From Planococcus plakortidis (lineage in GTDB: Bacteria > Bacillota > Bacilli > Bacillales_A > Planococcaceae), in NCBI RefSeq assembly GCF_001687605.2, contig NZ_CP016539.2, positions 2,076,501 to 2,140,500 of the forward strand: a stretch of DNA of 64,000 nt, read 5' to 3'. The notes below the pieces were generated by a model. It had not been told where the DNA came from. It worked only from the letters and a program-made list of their open reading frames with translations, and did not search any database. Position 1 is the stretch's first letter, and each line of letters begins with the position of its first letter. The position numbers and the translations under genes were made by a program. This document shows positions 63,307-64,000 of the stretch, piece after piece.

Positions 63307-64000
63307 TTATATTTTTTTCAATACGAGCGAAGCGTTATGGCCGCCAAACCCGAGTGAATTGCTCATGGCATACGAGAAGTCCGCGGTTCTTGCTTCATTC
63401 GCGACATAATCCAGATCCAATTCTTCATCCGGTGTTTCGTAATTGATTGTCGGCGGCATGATGCCTTCCTTCAAAGCCAAGGCCGTAAAGATGGCTTCGA
63501 TTCCGCCTGCAGCACCGAGCAGATGCCCTGTCATCGATTTCGTCGAACTCATGCCCAGTTTGTAAGCATGGTCACCGAATACGGTTTTGACCGCCATCGT
63601 CTCGAACAAATCGTTATACGGGGTGCTTGTTCCGTGGGCATTGATATAGCCGACATCCGTCTTTTCGATGCCTGCGTCATCAATGGCTTGCTGCATGGCA
63701 CGCGCTGCCCCTTCGCCGCCTGGGGCCGGTGCTGTAATATGATGGGCATCGCCTGTCGAACCGTATCCGACAAGTTCTGCGTAGATTTTTGCGCCGCGTG
63801 CTTTGGCATGTTCGTATTCTTCCAGGATGACGATCCCTGCACCTTCACCGATAACGAAGCCATCGCGGTTTTTATCGAACGGGCGCGATGCGGTCGATGC
63901 ATCATCATTTGTCGTCAACGCGGTATTCGCCGTAAATCCGGCAACAGACAGGCGGGTGATCGGAGCTTCCGCGCCGCCGGAAATCATGACATCGGCATCG
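63307..64000 (-). CDS. fabF: Beta-ketoacyl-ACP synthase II FabF, C-terminal part
   Basis: The 3' part of a gene entering from the right edge; 230 codons visible. The catalytic histidines are present in [12 protein letters not shown] and [19 protein letters not shown], with the late [15 protein letters not shown]. FabF extends acyl-ACP by condensation with malonyl-ACP. The active-site cysteine lies outside the window. In B. subtilis fabF stands next to appD as here, and is FapR-controlled; the promoter is not in view. Confidence 0.93.
   Translation of the reverse strand, partial: DADVMISGGAEAPITRLSVAGFTANTALTTNDDASTASRPFDKNRDGFVIGEGAGIVILEEYEHAKARGAKIYAELVGYGSTGDAHHITAPAPGGEGAARAMQQAIDDAGIEKTDVGYINAHGTSTPYNDLFETMAVKTVFGDHAYKLGMSSTKSMTGHLLGAAGGIEAIFTALALKEGIMPPTINYETPDEELDLDYVANEARTADFSYAMSNSLGFGGHNASLVLKKI

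Overview
This 64 kb window is ordinary, gene-dense chromosome of a low- to mid-GC Gram-positive bacterium. Gene content and order point to Bacillales, most likely family Planococcaceae (Planococcus/Planomicrobium-like). This rests on protein resemblance and on two stretches matching Bacillus subtilis synteny: yku/ykw/yko-type genes in the first 28 kb, and the yjc-yjb-spx-opp-trpS-app-fabF block in the last 31 kb. No prophage, insertion sequence, CRISPR array or rRNA was seen. Taxonomy is inferred, not proven.

1-16.8 kb: a truncated MFS exporter, c-di-AMP-binding DarB, FadH, YkyB, a YkwC-type dehydrogenase, a conserved 62-residue protein, a CPBP membrane protease, a lipoprotein gene broken by one stop codon, a MarR regulator, a Ktr potassium channel, the sigI-rsgI pair, a TerC-type exporter under a yybP-ykoY manganese riboswitch, an extended SDR, a large RND exporter and release factor 3. 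16.9-28.6 kb: murE with an M42 peptidase, a PAS sensor kinase, a YkoGH-like two-component system with two PepSY proteins, a frameshifted aldehyde dehydrogenase behind an oxidoreductase, a 45-residue protein behind a sigma-B-like promoter, a lipoprotein nuclease and an unknown protein.

28.7-35 kb: tRNA-Val(GAC), a TAXI-type TRAP transporter operon, a PgpA-family phosphatase, and yjcH-yjcG-yjcF. 35-49 kb: fabI with a FapR operator, mgtE, prpE, a pseudouridine synthase-nadK-sasB operon, yjbK, the yjbI-spxH pair, pepF-coiA, mecA, spx and a glycoside-hydrolase-like protein. 49-64 kb: two oligopeptide ABC operons (oppABCDF and appDFABC) flanking a frameshifted DUF3899 gene and T-box-controlled trpS, then the 3' part of fabF.

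The most useful finds are RNA-level. The gap between spxH and pepF holds a RoxS/RsaE-type C-rich small RNA on the minus strand, with a Rex-like box over its start and ResD-like direct repeats upstream. A second, unrecognised C-rich small-RNA candidate near 3.5-3.6 kb has a sigma-B-like promoter. Three genes carry four single-base contractions in G/C runs, which could be base-calling error or real decay. Functionally the window joins envelope lipid and wall synthesis (FabI, FabF, MurE, PgpA), nucleotide-second-messenger control (DarB, SasB, PrpE), regulated proteolysis (Spx, SpxH, MecA) and peptide uptake.
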